A DNA stretch of 64,000 nucleotides from assembly GCF_030323025.1 (NCBI RefSeq), contig NZ_CP097329.1:2714001-2778000 (forward strand), given 5' to 3'. Below are positions 52,926 through 62,901 of the stretch, in pieces (positions within the stretch are counted from its first letter, which is position 1; every line of letters starts with the position of its first letter). The translations under genes were made by a program, and so were the position numbers. A model generated the notes under the pieces. That model was not told the DNA's origin and did no database searches. It worked only from the letters and a program-made list of their open reading frames with translations. This stretch comes from Pseudanabaena mucicola str. Chao 1806 (GTDB lineage Bacteria > Cyanobacteriota > Cyanobacteriia > Pseudanabaenales > Pseudanabaenaceae).

Positions 52926-54482
52926 GTGGAACCAAGAAACTTTTCATCGCCTGACGCTAACGAAAAAAGTCGAGAAGCGCGACTCAATAAGCTGCGCGAG
53001 CGTCGCAATAAGGCTTTGACGAGCAATAGTGAATCCGTTCCCCGTCCTATGGTTGGTGGTGACTCTCGGGCTCATTTGTTGCGAGACTCTACTCGATCGC
53101 CTGAACCAATTATTGATCCTCGTTTTGACAATCGCCTCGAAAATAAAGTTAAACCTTTACCCACTCGCCAAGGTAGAATCGAAGCCCGTCCTGAACCAAG
53201 GACAGACAATCGTACTGAAGCTAGAACTCGCAAAAAGCCTACCAATCGACCGATTCCGATTAAATCTTCTCCCGCTAAATCCTTGGGTTGGCAATTGCTA
53301 CGATTAGCGATCGCTGGTGTTGGCTTGAGTGTAATTGCAGGTACGGCTATTTCTTTTTGGCAAACCCAGAATTTAAATCGTGCTAAGGCAATTACTCCTG
53401 AGGTAAGTGCCAAGGAAAAGGAAGATGCAAATAAATCGACTCCAGAAATAGTGCCTCTTAGTCTCAAAAATGAGGCTATACCACTGGTTAACAAAATTAA
53501 AGAGTTAGCATCTAAAGAAAAAGATCTATCCATGCAAATGATGGTGGTAGATCTGGACTCTGGTGCATATGTCCAGATTGGCGCAAATCAGCCAATCACT
53601 GCGGCAAGTACGATCAAAACTCCCGTTCTGGTGGCTTTTTTCCAAGATGTCGATGCGGGCAAGATCAAGCTTGATGAACCACTAGAAATAACATCTGATG
53701 TCAAAGTGGGTGAGGCTGGAGATTTTCAATTTTTACCAATAGGTACAAAGATTTCAGCAATTACTACAGCAACACAAATGATTGTAATTAGTGACAATAC
53801 TGCCACAAACATGATCATTAAGCGTTTAGGTGGATTTACTGCTCTAAATCAGCGCTTCAAATCTTGGGGTCTAAATAATGTTGTCATTAATAACCCACTC
53901 CCCGATCTCGAAGGTACAAATACCATCAGTACCCAAGATATGGTGACCTTATTAGCGATGATTGATAAGGGTAAATTAATCGAGCCACGCAGTCGTGATC
54001 GCTTTATGGATATCATGCGTCGCCCCATCACGAATACGCTTTTACCCAAGGGGATTGATGAAGAGGCAAGAATTGTCCATAAAACAGGTGATATTCGCTC
54101 AGCCGTTGGGGATGCAGGTATCGTCGATATGCCTAATGGCAAGCGCTATGCGATCGCTGTAATGGTGAAGCGTCCTGATAATGATCAACGAGCTAATGAG
54201 TTAATTCGGCAGATCTCACGGGCAACCTACGACTATTTCCTTGCTGGTGGCAAATTGCCTGCGAATAATAATTCTAGTCCTGCAAGTACACCTGATGCAT
54301 CTAATGCGACGAATTCAAATAGCTCTAGAACCTTGAATAACGCCAATCCTTCTAATAGCTCCAATCCTACAAATAGCTCCACAAATTCTACAAGCCCTAA
54401 CTCAGGCTCTACTAGCGTGATTGAAAACATTCAGCTACAACTGCCTAATTCAAATCCTAGTGCATCTCCAAGCACACCTTAA
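52926..54482 (+). CDS. Class A beta-lactamase-like serine hydrolase with disordered tails
   Basis: 518 aa from GTG at 52926. A basic, Arg-rich N-terminal region (1-115, cytoplasmic), one membrane anchor (about 122-142), then a periplasmic beta-lactamase2 domain (about 185-425) with catalytic Ser228-x-x-Lys231 (AASTIKTPV), SDN at 289-291 and KTG at 386-388. The C-terminal ~85 residues are a Ser/Asn/Pro/Thr low-complexity tail. Family members in cyanobacteria are often not true beta-lactamases and may act on peptidoglycan; which applies is open. A terminator follows at once. Confidence 0.9.
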   Translation: MEPRNFSSPDANEKSREARLNKLRERRNKALTSNSESVPRPMVGGDSRAHLLRDSTRSPEPIIDPRFDNRLENKVKPLPTRQGRIEARPEPRTDNRTEARTRKKPTNRPIPIKSSPAKSLGWQLLRLAIAGVGLSVIAGTAISFWQTQNLNRAKAITPEVSAKEKEDANKSTPEIVPLSLKNEAIPLVNKIKELASKEKDLSMQMMVVDLDSGAYVQIGANQPITAASTIKTPVLVAFFQDVDAGKIKLDEPLEITSDVKVGEAGDFQFLPIGTKISAITTATQMIVISDNTATNMIIKRLGGFTALNQRFKSWGLNNVVINNPLPDLEGTNTISTQDMVTLLAMIDKGKLIEPRSRDRFMDIMRRPITNTLLPKGIDEEARIVHKTGDIRSAVGDAGIVDMPNGKRYAIAVMVKRPDNDQRANELIRQISRATYDYFLAGGKLPANNNSSPASTPDASNATNSNSSRTLNNANPSNSSNPTNSSTNSTSPNSGSTSVIENIQLQLPNSNPSASPSTP

Positions 54483-54511
54483 AAAAAGCCCCACAATTCG
54501 GGGCTTTTTTT
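54482..54511. terminator. Bidirectional terminator
   Basis: AAAAAAAGCCCC / GGGGCTTTTTTT around ACAATTC, shared by the serine hydrolase (+) and the thioredoxin-like gene (-), whose stop is at 54510-54512. Confidence 0.9.
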
Positions 54512-55076
54512 ATATCTTTTTGCCGTGATCTCTGGGTTGGGAAATATCGGCAGATTTGGTTTCAGTGATTGGTGAAGTGCGATCGCTACTAACACTATTG
54601 TGGGGTAAGGGTTGATTGGCGATTGCTGCTTCGATATTCGCTGCCATGATTTCGCGGGGGATAGCTCCCGTCGTATCACCGATCATTTGATTAGTACGAT
54701 CTAAAAAAATAAATCTCGGAATCCCATCAACACGATACTTAGTCACCTCTGGCAACCATTTCGTATTGTCCACATTCAGCATCACAAAATTCATGCGATC
54801 GCGATATTCCTGTTCGAGGGACAAATTATCCGCCGCCATCGACTGACAACTGCTACACCAGTCTGCATAAAACTCGATCGTTGTGGGCTTATCATTTACC
54901 AGAGCCTCATCGATGGGCATGGCGGCGGCGGCAACTGCATCCAGTGAAGTACTACTTTGCTGGGTCTGAAACCCAAAAAAGAGCGCTGTAGTTAAAATGA
55001 TTGCGGCGATCGCCACTAATAAATTGCGTAACTGCGGAGCCGCAGGAGGGGGACTAATTGGATGATCAGAAGTCAT
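54510..55076 (-). CDS. txlA: Membrane-anchored thioredoxin-like protein (TxlA/HCF164 type)
   Basis: 188 aa. One N-terminal membrane anchor (about 18-38) and a thioredoxin fold with the active site WCSSC (Cys74, Cys77) in TTIEFYADWCSSCQSMA, cis-Pro in YRVDGIPRFIFLD. It resembles cyanobacterial TxlA and plastid HCF164, which keep thylakoid-lumen thiols reduced for cytochrome assembly. The C-terminal ~30 residues are a polar tail. ATG at 55076. Confidence 0.88.
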   Translation of the reverse strand: MTSDHPISPPPAAPQLRNLLVAIAAIILTTALFFGFQTQQSSTSLDAVAAAAMPIDEALVNDKPTTIEFYADWCSSCQSMAADNLSLEQEYRDRMNFVMLNVDNTKWLPEVTKYRVDGIPRFIFLDRTNQMIGDTTGAIPREIMAANIEAAIANQPLPHNSVSSDRTSPITETKSADISQPRDHGKKI

Positions 55077-55222
55077 AACACTTAAGAAAAAGTAAGCAAA
55101 ACTATTTCCATTATGCCGATTAAGGTTTGCACTATGCTATAGCAATTCTAAATGATTACTGAACTAAGAATGGCTTAGTCACTTTTAGTTAGGGTATTAA
55201 AACTGTAATTTCGCAATTAACT

Positions 55223-56704
55223 ATGAGTAATTCTGAAAATGCTTTCGATGCCTCTCCGTATGACCTTACAGCCAAGAAACTCACGCTCAGTGAAAAACTT
55301 GCCTATGGTGCTGGTGATCTGGGTACAGCGATTACCACAAATCTGCTCTCATTCTTTTTATTATTCTTTTTTACCAATGTTGCAGGGCTTGATCCTTCTC
55401 TTGCAGGTATGGTGCTACTAATTGGCAAAATTTGGGATGCAATTAACGATCCGATTGTTGGTGTGCTCAGCGATCGCACTCAGTCCAAAATGGGAAGGCG
55501 ACTCCCTTGGATGCTCTATGCAGCGATTCCATTTGGCATTTCTTTTTTAGCTCAATGGATTGTTCCCAGTACCGACAAAATATTTCTCTTTTGGTACTAC
55601 GTATTCATTGGCATTGCTTTTAATACCTTCTTTACAGCCGTTAACCTGCCCTATACTGCTCTTACTCCCGAAATTACCCAAGATTACAATGAACGCACTA
55701 GTCTCAATAGTTTCCGCTTTACCTTCTCTATTGGTGGCAGCATTCTATCTCTATTCCTTGCCCAGTTGATTTTTGCTTTTTTTAAAGATCCTACGCGCCA
55801 AACAGGTAGTTGTGATACGGGTAGCACCCAATATATTGCCCTTGGAGTAGTCTGTGCGCTTATTTCCACACTTTCGATTTACTGGTGTATTTGGGGGATT
55901 GGTAAACGTGCGATCGCTAGCGATCGCCAACGCATGCATAATGAATCCATCGATCACCATGAAGAACTGAGCTTTATCGAACAGTTAAAAATTGTCTTTA
56001 GCAATCGTCCTTTTCTCTATGTGATTGGTATCTATTTCTGTTCATGGTTGGCACTCCAAATCACCGCTTCGATTATTCCCTACTTTGTTGTTAATTGGAT
56101 GCAACTCAAAGAGAATGATTTTATTCTCGTGACAATCGCTGTCCAAGGTACAGCCCTGATTATGCTGCCAGTATGGAGCGCTATTTGTAAACGCTTTGGC
56201 AAAAAAGCTGCCTATTTTATGGGTGCAGGGATTTGGATTATTGCCCAAGCAGGATTGTTCTTCTTGCAACAGGGACAAGTGGCTATGCTCTACGTATTAG
56301 CAGTAATGGCAGGTGCGGGCGTTTCCACTGCTTACCTCATTCCTTGGTCGATGATTCCCGATGTTACCGATCTTGATGAGTTAGAAACAGGGCAACGCCG
56401 CGAAGGTATTTTCTATGCCTTCATGGTTCTTTTGCAGAAATTTGGGCTTGCGGTGGGACTGTTCCTCCTTGGGCAAGGCTTAGCATGGGCAAAATTTCAA
56501 GAGAGTGTTCCCTGTAAACCTACGCCGATCCAACCTGAGTCAGCTTTATTTGCCATTCGCTTAGCGATCGGTCCCTTGCCCACGATTGCCTTAGTTTTTG
56601 GCCTCGGGCTAGCCTACTTTTATCCCATTACCCGTGAAGTACATACAGAAATATTGATGCGGCTTGCGGAAAGAAGAAGACAAATCAGTGATACAAGTGA
56701 GTAA
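55223..56704 (+). CDS. GPH-family sodium/sugar symporter (MFS)
   Basis: 493 aa, twelve predicted hydrophobic segments. Glycoside-pentoside-hexuronide:cation symporter features: LAYGAGDLGTAI near the N-terminus, GKIWDAINDPIVGVLSDRTQSKMGRRLPW (in parts; the Asp residues bind the cation), YTALTPEITQDYNERTSL and MIPDVTDLDELETGQRREGI. It probably imports a sugar or glycoside with Na+ or H+. Single gene; substrate unknown. Confidence 0.93.
   Translation: MSNSENAFDASPYDLTAKKLTLSEKLAYGAGDLGTAITTNLLSFFLLFFFTNVAGLDPSLAGMVLLIGKIWDAINDPIVGVLSDRTQSKMGRRLPWMLYAAIPFGISFLAQWIVPSTDKIFLFWYYVFIGIAFNTFFTAVNLPYTALTPEITQDYNERTSLNSFRFTFSIGGSILSLFLAQLIFAFFKDPTRQTGSCDTGSTQYIALGVVCALISTLSIYWCIWGIGKRAIASDRQRMHNESIDHHEELSFIEQLKIVFSNRPFLYVIGIYFCSWLALQITASIIPYFVVNWMQLKENDFILVTIAVQGTALIMLPVWSAICKRFGKKAAYFMGAGIWIIAQAGLFFLQQGQVAMLYVLAVMAGAGVSTAYLIPWSMIPDVTDLDELETGQRREGIFYAFMVLLQKFGLAVGLFLLGQGLAWAKFQESVPCKPTPIQPESALFAIRLAIGPLPTIALVFGLGLAYFYPITREVHTEILMRLAERRRQISDTSE
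55910..55927. repeat. Tandem HIP1 palindrome
   Basis: Two GCGATCGC octamers separated by TA, inside the symporter gene. HIP1 octamers occur throughout the window in genes and spacers. Confidence 0.85.
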
Positions 56705-56752
56705 ACAGGTTGAATTATATATGAAAGTATCCATAAGTTGCCTTCATATACA

Positions 56753-56798
56753 GCGGTTTTCATTTTGCCTACGGCAAAATGAAAACTCAAAACTCTTA
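56753..56798 (-). repeat. Dispersed repeat, family E copy 2
   Basis: Inverted copy of 49539-49584 with the same 46-bp length; differences sit mostly in the hairpin loop and one paired position. It lies in the 239-bp gap before the YyaL-type gene. Another hairpin, TTTTCAAATGAGT with complement, follows at 56816-56845. Confidence 0.65.
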
Positions 56799-56943
56799 CT
56801 GGAACTGATTTTTTGTTTTCAAATGAGTACACACTCATTTGAAAATCGCTATATAATTCATTCAGAGAATTGTGAAGTGTTTAGTTTTAAGAGTTACACT
56901 CTTTAGTTAATGTCAATGATTAAATCCATCGCAATTTTGCCCT

Positions 56944-58998
56944 ATGCCCAACCGTCTCGCTCGTTCGCAAAGTCTCTACCTCCGCAAACACGCCGATAAT
57001 CCGATTGATTGGTATCCTTGGGACGATGAAGCCTTAGAAAAAGCGAGAAACGAAAATAAGCCGATCTTTCTATCGATTGGTTACTCCAGTTGCCATTGGT
57101 GCACAGTGATGGAGCATGAGGCTTTTTCAGATACGGTAATTGCTGATTATATGAATGAACGCTTTGTCGCCATCAAGGTAGATCGTGAGGAGCGTCCCGA
57201 TCTTGACAGCATCTACATGCAAGCAGTACAAATCATGGGCGAAAGTGGAGGATGGCCATTAAATTTATTTTTGGTTCCCGATGATTTGGTTCCCTTTTAT
57301 GGTGGCACATACTTTCCCATTGAGCCACGTTATGGCAGACCAGGATTCCTGCGGGTATTGCAATCAATTTGTGAAATTTATTATGATCGCTATCAAGATA
57401 TTCAAGATTATAAAGATCAGATTGTTAAGAATCTGCACCAAATCAATAAGATGATTCCTGTGCCGATCATTAGTGATGCGGTGTTAGCCCATGGCATCGC
57501 TAAATGTGCGGAAGTCGTCACTAATCGCGATTATGGCACTTGTTTCCCAATGATTCCCTATGCCAATTTGCTCTTGAGAGCCAGTCGCTTTGAGTCTGCT
57601 AATCCTGAATCGTCTGTAACGATTCTCAGAGATAAATCGCAGCAACGAGGGATCGATTTAGCTTTGGGCGGTATTTTTGACCATGTGGCGGGGGGATGGC
57701 ATCGCTACACAGTCGATCATACATGGACAGTTCCCCATTTTGAGAAGATGCTCTATGACAATGGTTTGATCATGGAATATCTGGCGAACTTGTGGTTGTC
57801 AGGTTTTCAAGAACCTGCGATCGCCAGAGCCTGTGACCTCACGGCGACTTGGCTCCAGCGCGAAATGTTAGCTGAAGAAGGATGCTTCTATGCGTCACAG
57901 GATGCTGATAGTGAAGGGCGAGAAGGTAAGTTCTGGGTCTGGAGTTTTGCAGAACTGAAGAAGATTTTTAGTAATCCAGAACTTGATTTGTTAATTAAGG
58001 AATTTACAATTTCTGTTAATGGTAACTTTGAAGAAAGCAATGTTTTGCAACGTAAAAAGGTAGGAGAATTATCCGATGAGACCGAAGCCTGTCTCTTGAA
58101 ATTATTCCGTCAGCGCTATGGCGAATATTCTCGTCCAACTGATGCGTTTCCTGTGGCGCGAAGTCAAGATGATACTCGGGCAATTGAGTGGGAAGGTCGC
58201 GTGCCACCTATCACTGACACTAAAGCAATTACGGCTTGGAATGCTTTAATGATTTCAGGTTTGGCGACCGCTTACCGTGCTTTCCACAAACCAGTCTATA
58301 AGCAATTAGCCGTTAATGCTGCTAAATTTATTCTCGAACATCAATGGATTGAAGGGCATCTCCAGCGCATTAATTACGAAGGTGAGGAGGCAGTAGTCGC
58401 TCAATCTGAGGACTATGCGTTCTTGATTAAAGCCTTGCTTGATCTGCATCAAGCACTCCCCGAAAGTGCGGATTTCTATTTACAACAGGCGATCGCGATC
58501 CAATCGGAATTTGATCATGATTTCTGGGATGCTCTCTCTGGAGGTTATTTCAATACTACCAGTGAGTCTAGTCAGCATTTGCTGTTGCGCGAGCGTAACT
58601 ACCAAGACAATGCCACACCTTCATCGAATGGGGTAGCGATCGCTAATTTAGTGCGTCTAGCCAGTATTACTGGAAAATTGGAATATCTCGATCGCGCTGA
58701 GTTAGCTCTCAAAAGGTTTGGGCTAGTAATCGCTAATAATTCTGTAGCCTGTCCTAGTTTATTAGTTGCCTTTGACTGGTTCCGTAACCATACGTTGGTA
58801 CGGACAAATGCTGATCAATACGCTTATCTCAATCAACAATATCTGCCGTCGGTGATGTTACGCATTGATCAACATTTGCCAAATCCCGATGCGATCGCGC
58901 TCGTCTGCCAAGGGTTTGCCTGTCTAGAGCCTGCAGTGACGCAAGATATCTGCGATCGGCAATTATTACGCAGCACAACGAGGGTTGGGCTCAATTAA
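56944..58998 (+). CDS. Thioredoxin-domain protein, YyaL/DUF255 family
   Basis: 684 aa, full length. N-terminal DUF255 thioredoxin-like domain (about 1-170) with [21 protein letters not shown] and the Cys50-His-Trp-Cys53 motif, then a six-hairpin glycosidase-like alpha/alpha barrel ([55 protein letters not shown]-like [16 protein letters not shown]). The human relative is SPATA20; no enzyme activity has been firmly established. The stop codon lies inside a hairpin. Confidence 0.92.
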   Translation: MPNRLARSQSLYLRKHADNPIDWYPWDDEALEKARNENKPIFLSIGYSSCHWCTVMEHEAFSDTVIADYMNERFVAIKVDREERPDLDSIYMQAVQIMGESGGWPLNLFLVPDDLVPFYGGTYFPIEPRYGRPGFLRVLQSICEIYYDRYQDIQDYKDQIVKNLHQINKMIPVPIISDAVLAHGIAKCAEVVTNRDYGTCFPMIPYANLLLRASRFESANPESSVTILRDKSQQRGIDLALGGIFDHVAGGWHRYTVDHTWTVPHFEKMLYDNGLIMEYLANLWLSGFQEPAIARACDLTATWLQREMLAEEGCFYASQDADSEGREGKFWVWSFAELKKIFSNPELDLLIKEFTISVNGNFEESNVLQRKKVGELSDETEACLLKLFRQRYGEYSRPTDAFPVARSQDDTRAIEWEGRVPPITDTKAITAWNALMISGLATAYRAFHKPVYKQLAVNAAKFILEHQWIEGHLQRINYEGEEAVVAQSEDYAFLIKALLDLHQALPESADFYLQQAIAIQSEFDHDFWDALSGGYFNTTSESSQHLLLRERNYQDNATPSSNGVAIANLVRLASITGKLEYLDRAELALKRFGLVIANNSVACPSLLVAFDWFRNHTLVRTNADQYAYLNQQYLPSVMLRIDQHLPNPDAIALVCQGFACLEPAVTQDICDRQLLRSTTRVGLN

Positions 58999-59040
58999 GT
59001 ATAGTTGTGGCACAAAGTGCCACAACTATACTTAATTGAG
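58990..59040. terminator. Perfect hairpin at the end of the YyaL gene
   Basis: CTCAATTAAGTATAGTTGTG continuing to GCAC, perfect 24-bp arms around AAA. It contains the stop codon (58996-58998). Confidence 0.8.
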
Positions 59041-59100
59041 ACTTTAACCCAGAAAATTTTTTGAAAGCACTGCTTTCAAAAAATTTTCTGGGTTAAAGTC
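59040..59100. repeat. Perfect 28-bp-arm hairpin, family D related
   Basis: GACTTTAACCCAGAAAATTT and on to GAAAG pairs perfectly with its complement around CACTG. Its ends, TTTAACCCAGAA and CTGGGTTAAAGTCAGCGC, repeat the opening motif of family D (36941, 49448) in both orientations. It abuts the preceding hairpin and is 7 bp from family A MITE copy 2. Confidence 0.75.
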
Positions 59101-59107
59101 AGCGCGG

Positions 59108-59240
59108 CACTGGTTCAGCGATATGGAAAAAAGCCATGAAACCCTTTTGGTCTCTGGATTTCGACGATTTAATCATAAAACGACTAAAACCCTACCTGAC
59201 AAGGCTTTTAGCCAAATAATCCTATCAGACGGAACCAGTA
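59108..59240. mobile_element. MITE-like element, family A copy 2
   Basis: 133 bp; it matches 8639-8772 from CACTGGTTC to GGAACCAGTA, with the internal hairpin CTAAAACCCTACCTGACAAG degraded at a few positions. One base of the left terminal repeat differs (TTCAG versus TTCCG). It ends 9 bp before the acyl carrier protein stop codon. Confidence 0.75.
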
Positions 59241-59248
59241 CCCTTAAA

Positions 59249-59500
59249 TCAAGTCAGCTTTATAATGTAAGCAATCATATCTTTGAGAGAGATCAGTTTG
59301 CCATAGTCGGCTTCGGGAATTTCAATTTTAAATTCTTCGCTGAGTCCAATCAATAAATTCAGAAAATCAAAGGAATCAATTCCTAAAGTCTGGCGAATAT
59401 CTTCGTTATCATCCAGACTTTCGAGATCAGCTTCAGGGGCAATGTTGCCTAGCAATTTGAAGATCGATTCTTTGATTGCAATTTCGCTAGCTTTAGCCAT
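59249..59500 (-). CDS. Acyl carrier protein linked to a dehydrogenase complex
   Basis: 83 aa. The helical carrier fold with phosphopantetheine attachment Ser43 in TLGIDSFDFLNLL. It differs from the usual fatty-acid ACP (Asp-Ser-Leu replaced by Asp-Ser-Phe), so it is probably a dedicated carrier. It lies 29 bp after the E2 gene on the same strand, as last gene of the acs-E1-E2 operon. It could receive an acyl group made by the complex or the ligase; that is inference. Confidence 0.88.
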   Translation of the reverse strand: MAKASEIAIKESIFKLLGNIAPEADLESLDDNEDIRQTLGIDSFDFLNLLIGLSEEFKIEIPEADYGKLISLKDMIAYIIKLT

Positions 59501-59529
59501 TGGGAATCACCTCTAAATTTAATTTGATT

Positions 59530-60768
59530 TTAAAGATTTTGAATGTCTTGTAAGTGAACATTCAAAGCTTGCAGAAACTTCGCGCCCACCATGCCATCGG
59601 TAGCCCGATGATCGCCAGCGATCGTCGCAGTAACCACTGGACGAGCGCCCACCATGCCATGCTCTGCCCAAGGCTGTTCAGCGATTTTGCCAAAACCCAC
59701 GATCGCCACTTGAGGAGGATAGATGACACCGTAGACTTTTTCTACGCCGATATCGCCTAGATTTGTGAGTGTAATCGTGGCATCGGATAGTTCCGAACTG
59801 CGAAGATGTCCGCTTCTGGTTCTTGCAATTAGGTCGCGCATTGCTGCCATCAATTCATCAAGGGTTTTTAGATCAGCATGATGGATCGCGGGTGTGACCA
59901 ATCCGCCTTGTCGTAGTGAAATCGCAAAACCGATATGAATTCCTTCTTGCACTTCAAGCCGATCGCCGATCCAATAGCCATTTAGTTCGGGAACATCGAC
60001 TAGTGATCGCGCTACAGCCTTAATCAACAGCACAACGGGCAGAATCCGATCTTTGATTGATCGCCTTTGATTTTCGGCTTCTAGCCATTGCAAAGGATGG
60101 CTCATATCGATGCGAGTTTCGAGATAGTAATGCGGAATATCGCGATTTGCTAAGGACATAGCGGCAGCAATCGCCCGTCGCATTCCTGCTTGAAAATCGC
60201 TGGTTGAGCTAGATTTAGCAGGTGCTTTTTCTGTGACAGTCTTTTCTGTAACTGGCTCAATGGAGGCTTTGGCAACTGGCTGAACTTGTGATGCGGCGGC
60301 ACGTTCAATATCTATTTGTTGAATTGCACCATCAGCGCCCGTACCTTGGACTTTGCTTAGATCTATGCCCAATTCCGTCGCTAATTTTCGCGCCATGGGA
60401 GAGATTCGCAAACGTTCTTGTTTAGTGATTGCAGGAGTAGGTGTCGCTAGAGGAATCTCTTTGGAGATTTCTGGCGGAGTAATTATCGTAGGTGCAGCAG
60501 AAGTGACTGGCACGACTTCAACTTTGGCAGTCTCTTCAGTGAGAATTCTTGCCATCACCGTACCCACAGGAACCTTGGTTCCCTTTTCTAGTAATAGTTC
60601 CTCGACAATGCCATCCATAAAGATTTCGATCTCCATGATGCCCTTATCGGTTTCGACATCGGCGATGATGTCACCACGCTTTAGGCGATCACCCTGTTTA
60701 ACGTGCCACTCGACTAGCGTGCCAGTTCTCATGTCTGCGCCTAGACTCGGCATACAAAAATCAGCCAT
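59530..60768 (-). CDS. pdhC: Dihydrolipoamide acetyltransferase (E2 of a PDH-type complex)
   Basis: 412 aa. One lipoyl domain (1-75) with lipoyl-Lys42 in [10 protein letters not shown], a linker, a peripheral subunit-binding domain (about 122-160, [19 protein letters not shown]) and the catalytic acyltransferase domain with His387/Asp391 in DHRATDG. It transfers the acyl group from E1 to CoA. Its ATG overlaps the end of the E1 beta gene by 8 bp. The needed E3 could be the lpdA product at 14.3 kb. Confidence 0.94.
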   Translation of the reverse strand: MADFCMPSLGADMRTGTLVEWHVKQGDRLKRGDIIADVETDKGIMEIEIFMDGIVEELLLEKGTKVPVGTVMARILTEETAKVEVVPVTSAAPTIITPPEISKEIPLATPTPAITKQERLRISPMARKLATELGIDLSKVQGTGADGAIQQIDIERAAASQVQPVAKASIEPVTEKTVTEKAPAKSSSTSDFQAGMRRAIAAAMSLANRDIPHYYLETRIDMSHPLQWLEAENQRRSIKDRILPVVLLIKAVARSLVDVPELNGYWIGDRLEVQEGIHIGFAISLRQGGLVTPAIHHADLKTLDELMAAMRDLIARTRSGHLRSSELSDATITLTNLGDIGVEKVYGVIYPPQVAIVGFGKIAEQPWAEHGMVGARPVVTATIAGDHRATDGMVGAKFLQALNVHLQDIQNL

Positions 60769-61822
60769 GTTTTGTCACCATCCTGCGTACAGTTTTCACA
60801 ATCGTTTCTACCTGTGGAAGTGCGGCTTGCTCTAAATGACTAGCATAGGGAATGGGAACTTCCACCGCACAAATTCGCTCAACAGGGGCATCAAGCTCAT
60901 AAAAAGCTTGTTCCATAATCCGAGCACTAATTTCGGCAGAAATACTGCCACTGCGCCAACCTTCATCAATAATTATTGCCCGATGAGTTTTGCTAATGGA
61001 AGCGCAAATCGTAGCATCATCAAGGGGACGCAGGGTTCGCAAATCGATCACCTCGGCTACAATACCTTCTTTCGCTAGGATTTCGGCGGCTTCCATGGCT
61101 TTAAACAGACTCATACTGTAGCTGATCAAGGTGATATCTTGACCTTCTCGACGTATAGCGGCACGATCTATATTCACGGCTCCTGCATCGGCAGCAATTT
61201 CACCTTCCATGTTATAGAGCAGAGTGTTCTCAAAGATCAGCACAGGATCGGGATCTTGCAGCGCCGTCCAGAGCATTCCTCGTGCATCTTCCAACACCGC
61301 AGGCACTAGCACTTTAATTCCTGGAATATGGGCATACCAACATTCCAAACTATGGGAATGTTGCGCGGCTAACTGTTTACCGCCGCCCGTTCCCATGCGA
61401 ATTACTAGCGGCACATTGAAAAGTCCGCCCGACATGTGCAGATAAGTAGCGGCATTGTTGAGAATTTGGTCGGCGGCAAGCAAACTAAAGTTCACGGTCA
61501 TTACTTCCACAATCGGACGCATTCCATTGATGGCTGCACCGATGCCTGCTCCTGTAAAACCAGATTCACTCAGAGGTGTATCTAAGATTCGCTCAGCACC
61601 AAATTCTTGCAACATTCCTTTGCTCACGCCAAAAGCGCCGCCATAGCGTCCCACATCCTCACCCATCAAGAACACGCGATCGTCCTTCTGTAACGCCTCG
61701 CGCATCGCCTCACGGACAGCTTCACGATAGCTGATATGGATTTTGGGTGGTGTTTTACCGTTGGCTTCACTCGTTGCCACATTGGGCATGGCTTCCGTAA
61801 AAAGATCTGTAAATGCATTCAT
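60761..61822 (-). CDS. pdhB: Pyruvate dehydrogenase-type E1 component, beta subunit
   Basis: 353 aa. Transketolase-type Pyr and C-terminal domains: [21 protein letters not shown] with the TPP-activating Glu, [21 protein letters not shown] (in parts), [17 protein letters not shown] and [26 protein letters not shown] (in parts). With E1 alpha it decarboxylates a 2-oxoacid and acetylates the E2 lipoyl group. It overlaps E1 alpha by 4 bp (ATGA) and E2 by 8 bp. Confidence 0.95.
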   Translation of the reverse strand: MNAFTDLFTEAMPNVATSEANGKTPPKIHISYREAVREAMREALQKDDRVFLMGEDVGRYGGAFGVSKGMLQEFGAERILDTPLSESGFTGAGIGAAINGMRPIVEVMTVNFSLLAADQILNNAATYLHMSGGLFNVPLVIRMGTGGGKQLAAQHSHSLECWYAHIPGIKVLVPAVLEDARGMLWTALQDPDPVLIFENTLLYNMEGEIAADAGAVNIDRAAIRREGQDITLISYSMSLFKAMEAAEILAKEGIVAEVIDLRTLRPLDDATICASISKTHRAIIIDEGWRSGSISAEISARIMEQAFYELDAPVERICAVEVPIPYASHLEQAALPQVETIVKTVRRMVTKHG

Positions 61823-62901
61823 AACACCCTCGCTTGCTGATCGCTGGTAGTCATTTCAGAATTTGATTCAGAATTTGGCTCAGAATAAACAAAGCGAGTT
61901 AAGTCCTCTATCGGTTCCCAAGTACCCGCTTCTGCAAAGGTGATCGCCGCGTCGATTTCCCGATCGATTGAGGTTTTCATGGTGGCGAGATCTTGATCGC
62001 TCAGTAAATCTTGAGCTTGCAATTTTTGGGTTAAAGTGGCGATCGGGCAACGTTGTTTCCATTCTTCCACTTCTTTTTTGTCACGATACAGTTCAGCATC
62101 AAACATAGAATGGGCTCGGAAGCGATAGGTGCGACATTCTAAGAAAAAGGGCTTCATCCGATCACGAACAAACTCCACAGCCTTTCGCGCTGCATCTTCT
62201 ACAGCTATAACATCCATGCCATCCACAGAGGCGTTCTCCATGCCGTAACTTTTGGCTTTTTCGGTGAAGTTATTGACTGAATGGGAGAACTCGATCGCAG
62301 TACCCATCGCATAAAGATTATTTTCACAGATAAACAGAAGTGGAACTTTCCACAGTGCCGCCAGATTCATCGCTTCGTGGAACTCACCCTCGGCGGCGGC
62401 TCCATCACCAAAGAAACAACAGGTGACTTGCTTTCTACCGAGTTTTCTATCGGCTAGGGCAAGCCCTACGGCAAGGGGCAACCCTCCGCCAACGATCGCA
62501 TTGCCGCCATAGAAGCGATTCTCCTTATGAAATAGGTGCATAGAACCGCCACGACCGCGACAGCAACCTTCTAGTTTGCCAAACATTTCTGCCATCACCA
62601 CATTCATGGGAACTCCTCGCGCTAGAGCCTGACCATGTTCACGGTAGGTCGCCACGATCGCATCTTCGGGCTTTAATGATTGCATCACGCCAACAGCGAT
62701 CGCTTCTTCACCATTGTAAAGATGTAGGAAACCACGAATTTTCATGGCACTATAGAGTTCTGCACATTTATCTTCAAAGTGTCGAATCCGCAGCATTTGC
62801 TGAAGGAGATCGCGTAAATGCTGTGCGTGATTGGGATCTATAGGATTAGTAAGAGCCGATTTTGGCAAGGAATGCGACTCCACAGCCGTTTTATTCTTCA
62901 T
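61819..62901 (-). CDS. pdhA: Pyruvate dehydrogenase-type E1 component, alpha subunit
   Basis: 360 aa. TPP-binding motif GDG at 165-167 to NN at 194-195 ([19 protein letters not shown] and CENNLYAMG) and the phosphorylation-loop region [22 protein letters not shown] and [10 protein letters not shown] are typical of PDH E1 alpha. The sequence reads more like proteobacterial or mitochondrial PDH than the PdhA I know from cyanobacteria, which suggests a second, possibly acquired copy. It starts at 62901, overlapping the ligase stop by 1 bp (TAATG). Confidence 0.94.
   Translation of the reverse strand: MKNKTAVESHSLPKSALTNPIDPNHAQHLRDLLQQMLRIRHFEDKCAELYSAMKIRGFLHLYNGEEAIAVGVMQSLKPEDAIVATYREHGQALARGVPMNVVMAEMFGKLEGCCRGRGGSMHLFHKENRFYGGNAIVGGGLPLAVGLALADRKLGRKQVTCCFFGDGAAAEGEFHEAMNLAALWKVPLLFICENNLYAMGTAIEFSHSVNNFTEKAKSYGMENASVDGMDVIAVEDAARKAVEFVRDRMKPFFLECRTYRFRAHSMFDAELYRDKKEVEEWKQRCPIATLTQKLQAQDLLSDQDLATMKTSIDREIDAAITFAEAGTWEPIEDLTRFVYSEPNSESNSEMTTSDQQARVL

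Noticed and set aside
56816-56845. Operator for the YyaL-type gene
   Set aside because: TTTTCAAATGAGT with its complement is a clear hairpin, but there is nothing to tell an operator from a terminator or repeat.
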